Origin: JAFGJQ01 sp964495075
GTDB taxonomy: Bacteria > Planctomycetota > Phycisphaerae > UBA1845
Reading direction: 5' to 3'
DNA length: 64,000 bases
Assembly: GCA_964495075.1 (NCBI GenBank)
Contig: CAZBUJ010000017.1
Location: forward strand, 12,192 to 76,191
This document shows, piece after piece, positions 63,101 through 64,000 of the stretch; position 1 is the first letter of the stretch, and every line of letters begins with the position of its first letter. A program made the translations under genes and the position numbers. The notes under the pieces were generated by a model. It was given only the letters and a program-made list of their open reading frames with translations, made no database searches and was not told the origin of the DNA.

Positions 63101-64000
63101 TAAAAGACCTCGTGCGCGTTGTACGTCCTGTCCAGCGCCACGCGGACGGACTTCTCGTCACCCCAGTCCCAGTCGTCGTAACGGATGCGATCCACCCACG
63201 GCCCCCCCACGGTCGGGCCAATGGAGACCCACGTTCCAGCTTCGAAGGCGTCGTTGTCCAGTCGGAAGCCGAACGTGTTCAAGCCGTCGGCCAGACATTT
63301 GACTTTCATGATGTTCGTGCCGCCAAGCCACCGGGCGTCCGGATCAATCGTGAGATCCAGATAGTAATGCCGCACATCGAAATCGTCCGGTTCATATCCG
63401 ATGCAGTGGAAGAAGCTCCGCACGCTGCCCGGCTCGCCCGACGACCCTGGATCGCCACCGTCGCCGTCACCGGCGCAGCCTTCCCGGTGCTCGCCGTCAC
63501 CACCCTCACCCCCGTTCGGCGCCCCTCCGTCGCAACCTTGCCCATGCCCGCCACCGATCACGCCATAGTCGTTGCAGCATCGAGAACCAGCGTCCTGCCC
63601 GCCCGATCCGCCGCCGCCCCCGGCGGTCCGGATGAGTCCGTCATTCACCTTGAAGCAGTAGTGTATGTCGACGGTTCCGCCGTTTCCGCCGGCACCGCCA
63701 CCTCCGCCGCCGCCGCCACCGCCGCTGATGTCTTTCGGAAGCACGCCCCACTCGCAATGCTCGGGGCCACAATCGTTGTTTTGGCACGGGCAACCGTTCG
63801 CCGGTGCGGCGTCCTCTCCGTCTCTGCCCGGCCCGCCGTCCGCATGGATGATGCCATCCTCGCTATTCTCGAGACGATACGCCCAAATGCGCACGTAACC
63901 ACCCCCCCGGCCACCCCGGCCACCATCGCCACCGTTGCCGCCGTCGGCGTCGTAGTTGAATGCGCACAACGGCCGCCAGGCACCACCCCCACCACCGCCC
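60178..64000 (-). CDS. Secreted M1-type metallopeptidase with Gly-rich N-terminus, HAF repeats and Ca-binding tail (5' partial)
   Basis: At least 1273 aa; the frame is open through the right edge, so the start and signal peptide lie beyond it. The N-terminal ~180 codons are Gly/Asp-rich (GGNGGDGGRGGRGGG, GGGGGGGGAGG) with Cys-rich patches. Then an M1/gluzincin domain: HELSHQWWGD (nt 62436-62407) with Glu 18 residues after the second His in WLNEGFACYSE, and the TYQKGPLVL Tyr motif. The exopeptidase motif GAMEN reads GAMEH. About six HAF repeats follow (LGTLGGAWSRAYDINDDGQIVGSS; nt ~61450-60640), then DCDGNSVLDACDIADGT-type repeats and dockerin-like loops (GDSNGDGAVDFRDF, YDQDEDLDLVDY). Probably an extracellular peptidase or zinc-binding protein. 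Confidence 0.87.
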   Translation of the reverse strand, partial: GGGGGGAWRPLCAFNYDADGGNGGDGGRGGRGGGYVRIWAYRLENSEDGIIHADGGPGRDGEDAAPANGCPCQNNDCGPEHCEWGVLPKDISGGGGGGGGGGAGGNGGTVDIHYCFKVNDGLIRTAGGGGGSGGQDAGSRCCNDYGVIGGGHGQGCDGGAPNGGEGGDGEHREGCAGDGDGGDPGSSGEPGSVRSFFHCIGYEPDDFDVRHYYLDLTIDPDARWLGGTNIMKVKCLADGLNTFGFRLDNDAFEAGTWVSIGPTVGGPWVDRIRYDDWDWGDEKSVRVALDRTYNAHEVFYLKVEYAGEPNEVVSDAPPFYWDLRMGVFFETHGPEDTPIVFTSVEPWYAYLWLAVKDEGDNSNCDKATADLSYTVPSGMVVVSNGQYPPAVIADGTSTTYQWHVVNPVASYLFAFSTTDYEIVRLDPLYHGMRVALYLWPEHNTPESVAEWGKVTRMLAHYAGDDLVGRSRYGPYPFLDEKYAIYEWTTGHGAMEHQTATGQAPPEEGNYYGFPATEHITCHELSHQWWGDAVTCATWHDIWLNEGFACYSEAIWFEHEWERDDVPGGDAQDTLTKYVKRALRPKVPRGYRDSVYRYDTSEAWRIFDYPVTYQKGPLVLHMLRHLSDPQYNDGDTPYFFQICQNYREQQDDMHDGDEACAVIPDFQAVTQSEFDNSALHADWPPQYQNLNWFFEQWIYGKGAPRYRYAAKRKYQDGGWNVRLRIRQMQREWHGDEPIFIMPIDIRVHTTAGIQQYTVWNDEEFQEYLLPTGGFPFPLFTEFDPDFWVLRRSAVPWVWGLMSDIGGGSRGEALWARLNNLSQVAVGLDAGGNTRAYLELFEPHYGFEAGLKDLGTLGGAWSRAYDINDDGQIVGSSESAGGQTRAFLWLPEPAFGLEAELMHPLPTAQEMSGALGLNQRGQVVGWAGVGAEDARDAVLWSYDASSGMWVQTILPALFGDRSEAWAVNESGRIAGWSENSLGGQVAVCWGYDEGSGTWTVTELESAGPPSAAYGINLAGDVVGFAGDAAMFWHRSAEPFDQTEPGIEPIPLPTGNGRTSAVAYGINDHGEIVGASGDRAVVWLFEPAYGLAEGMNDLNDLPRLTGVATCGTLGAAYDINDAGQIVGWRNATGSGPTVFLLDLAGDVDCDGNSVLDACDIADGTASDCNGNHYPDQCDLQHEVSDDCQLNGVPDECDIAVGTSADCNSNIVPDECEFGDSNGDGAVDFRDFSRFQECFGLTGPMDAACCLFDYDQDEDLDLVDYAQFASALTGPQP

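Noticed and set aside
63690..63720. Run of CCGCCGCCACC-type repeats
   Set aside because: It is the Gly codon run of the Gly-rich domain in the M1 gene, not a separate repeat element.
1..64000. tRNA, rRNA, CRISPR, transposase or phage genes
   Set aside because: Intergenic regions were read for cloverleaf arms, spaced repeats and integrase/transposase motifs; none were convincing.

Overview
The window looks like chromosomal DNA of a GC-rich planctomycete, probably a Phycisphaerae-type lineage. The pointers are PEP-CTERM tails (20948-21544, 47567-48409), dockerin-like Ca-binding repeats and DCxGN..PDxCD repeats on large secreted proteins, Tat-exported esterases and GH51 enzymes, HAF repeats, and a very large secreted beta-helix protein. 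No rRNA, tRNA, CRISPR array, insertion sequence or phage gene was recognised. Both window edges cut genes: a GH2 beta-galactosidase on the left and a secreted M1-type metallopeptidase on the right.

Layout. 0-8.4 kb: 3' end of a beta-galactosidase, an orphan membrane-anchored sugar-binding protein, a long non-coding leader with a good sigma70-like promoter, and a 1675-aa beta-helix/cohesin/HYR/dockerin protein. 8.4-19.7 kb, minus strand: a plant-polysaccharide locus with a ROK regulator, tagaturonate epimerase (uxaE), a secreted HEYGH-motif protein, two GH51-type arabinofuranosidases and a Tat-exported esterase. The last four are packed nearly stop-to-start and end at a hairpin terminator. 20.9-27.4 kb: PEP-CTERM protein, two papain-like proteases, a seven-blade RCC1 propeller, a sugar:H+ porter, and relics of broken genes. 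28.0-34.6 kb, plus strand: a tight signalling-transport operon with a cytidylate-kinase-like/BON/receiver fusion, a Cache-type histidine kinase, two receivers, a degenerate kinase-like protein, a CBS protein and an SLC13 permease. 34.6-40.4 kb, minus strand: cytochrome b, Rieske protein, eight-heme TPR cytochrome c and an alginate-export-type porin. 40.6-46.8 kb, minus strand: alpha-galactosidase-like enzyme, GPP34 protein, aldehyde dehydrogenase and KDPG aldolase. 47.5-64 kb: PEP-CTERM protein, TPR/CsgG-like lipoprotein, YncE-like propeller, a glutamate-cysteine-ligase-like/M20 peptidase fusion with an aminotransferase, two small or membrane hypotheticals, decayed fragments of a mechanosensitive channel and of a beta-galactosidase, and the M1/HAF protein.

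How they fit together (inference). The sugar genes describe growth on pectin/arabinan/galactan-type polymers: arabinofuranosidases and esterase debranch, galactosidases trim, the porter imports, UxaE interconverts uronate-derived ketoses, and ALDH and KDPG aldolase finish a uronate or Entner-Doudoroff route. The redox operon is a cytochrome bc/b6f-type complex with its own multiheme acceptor and an outer-membrane porin, which is unusual and the best candidate for an undescribed system. The 28-34.6 kb operon couples ligand sensing to a DASS-type anion transporter. Decayed fragments at 24.7, 57.8 and 59.9 kb show that the accessory parts of the window are being remodelled.
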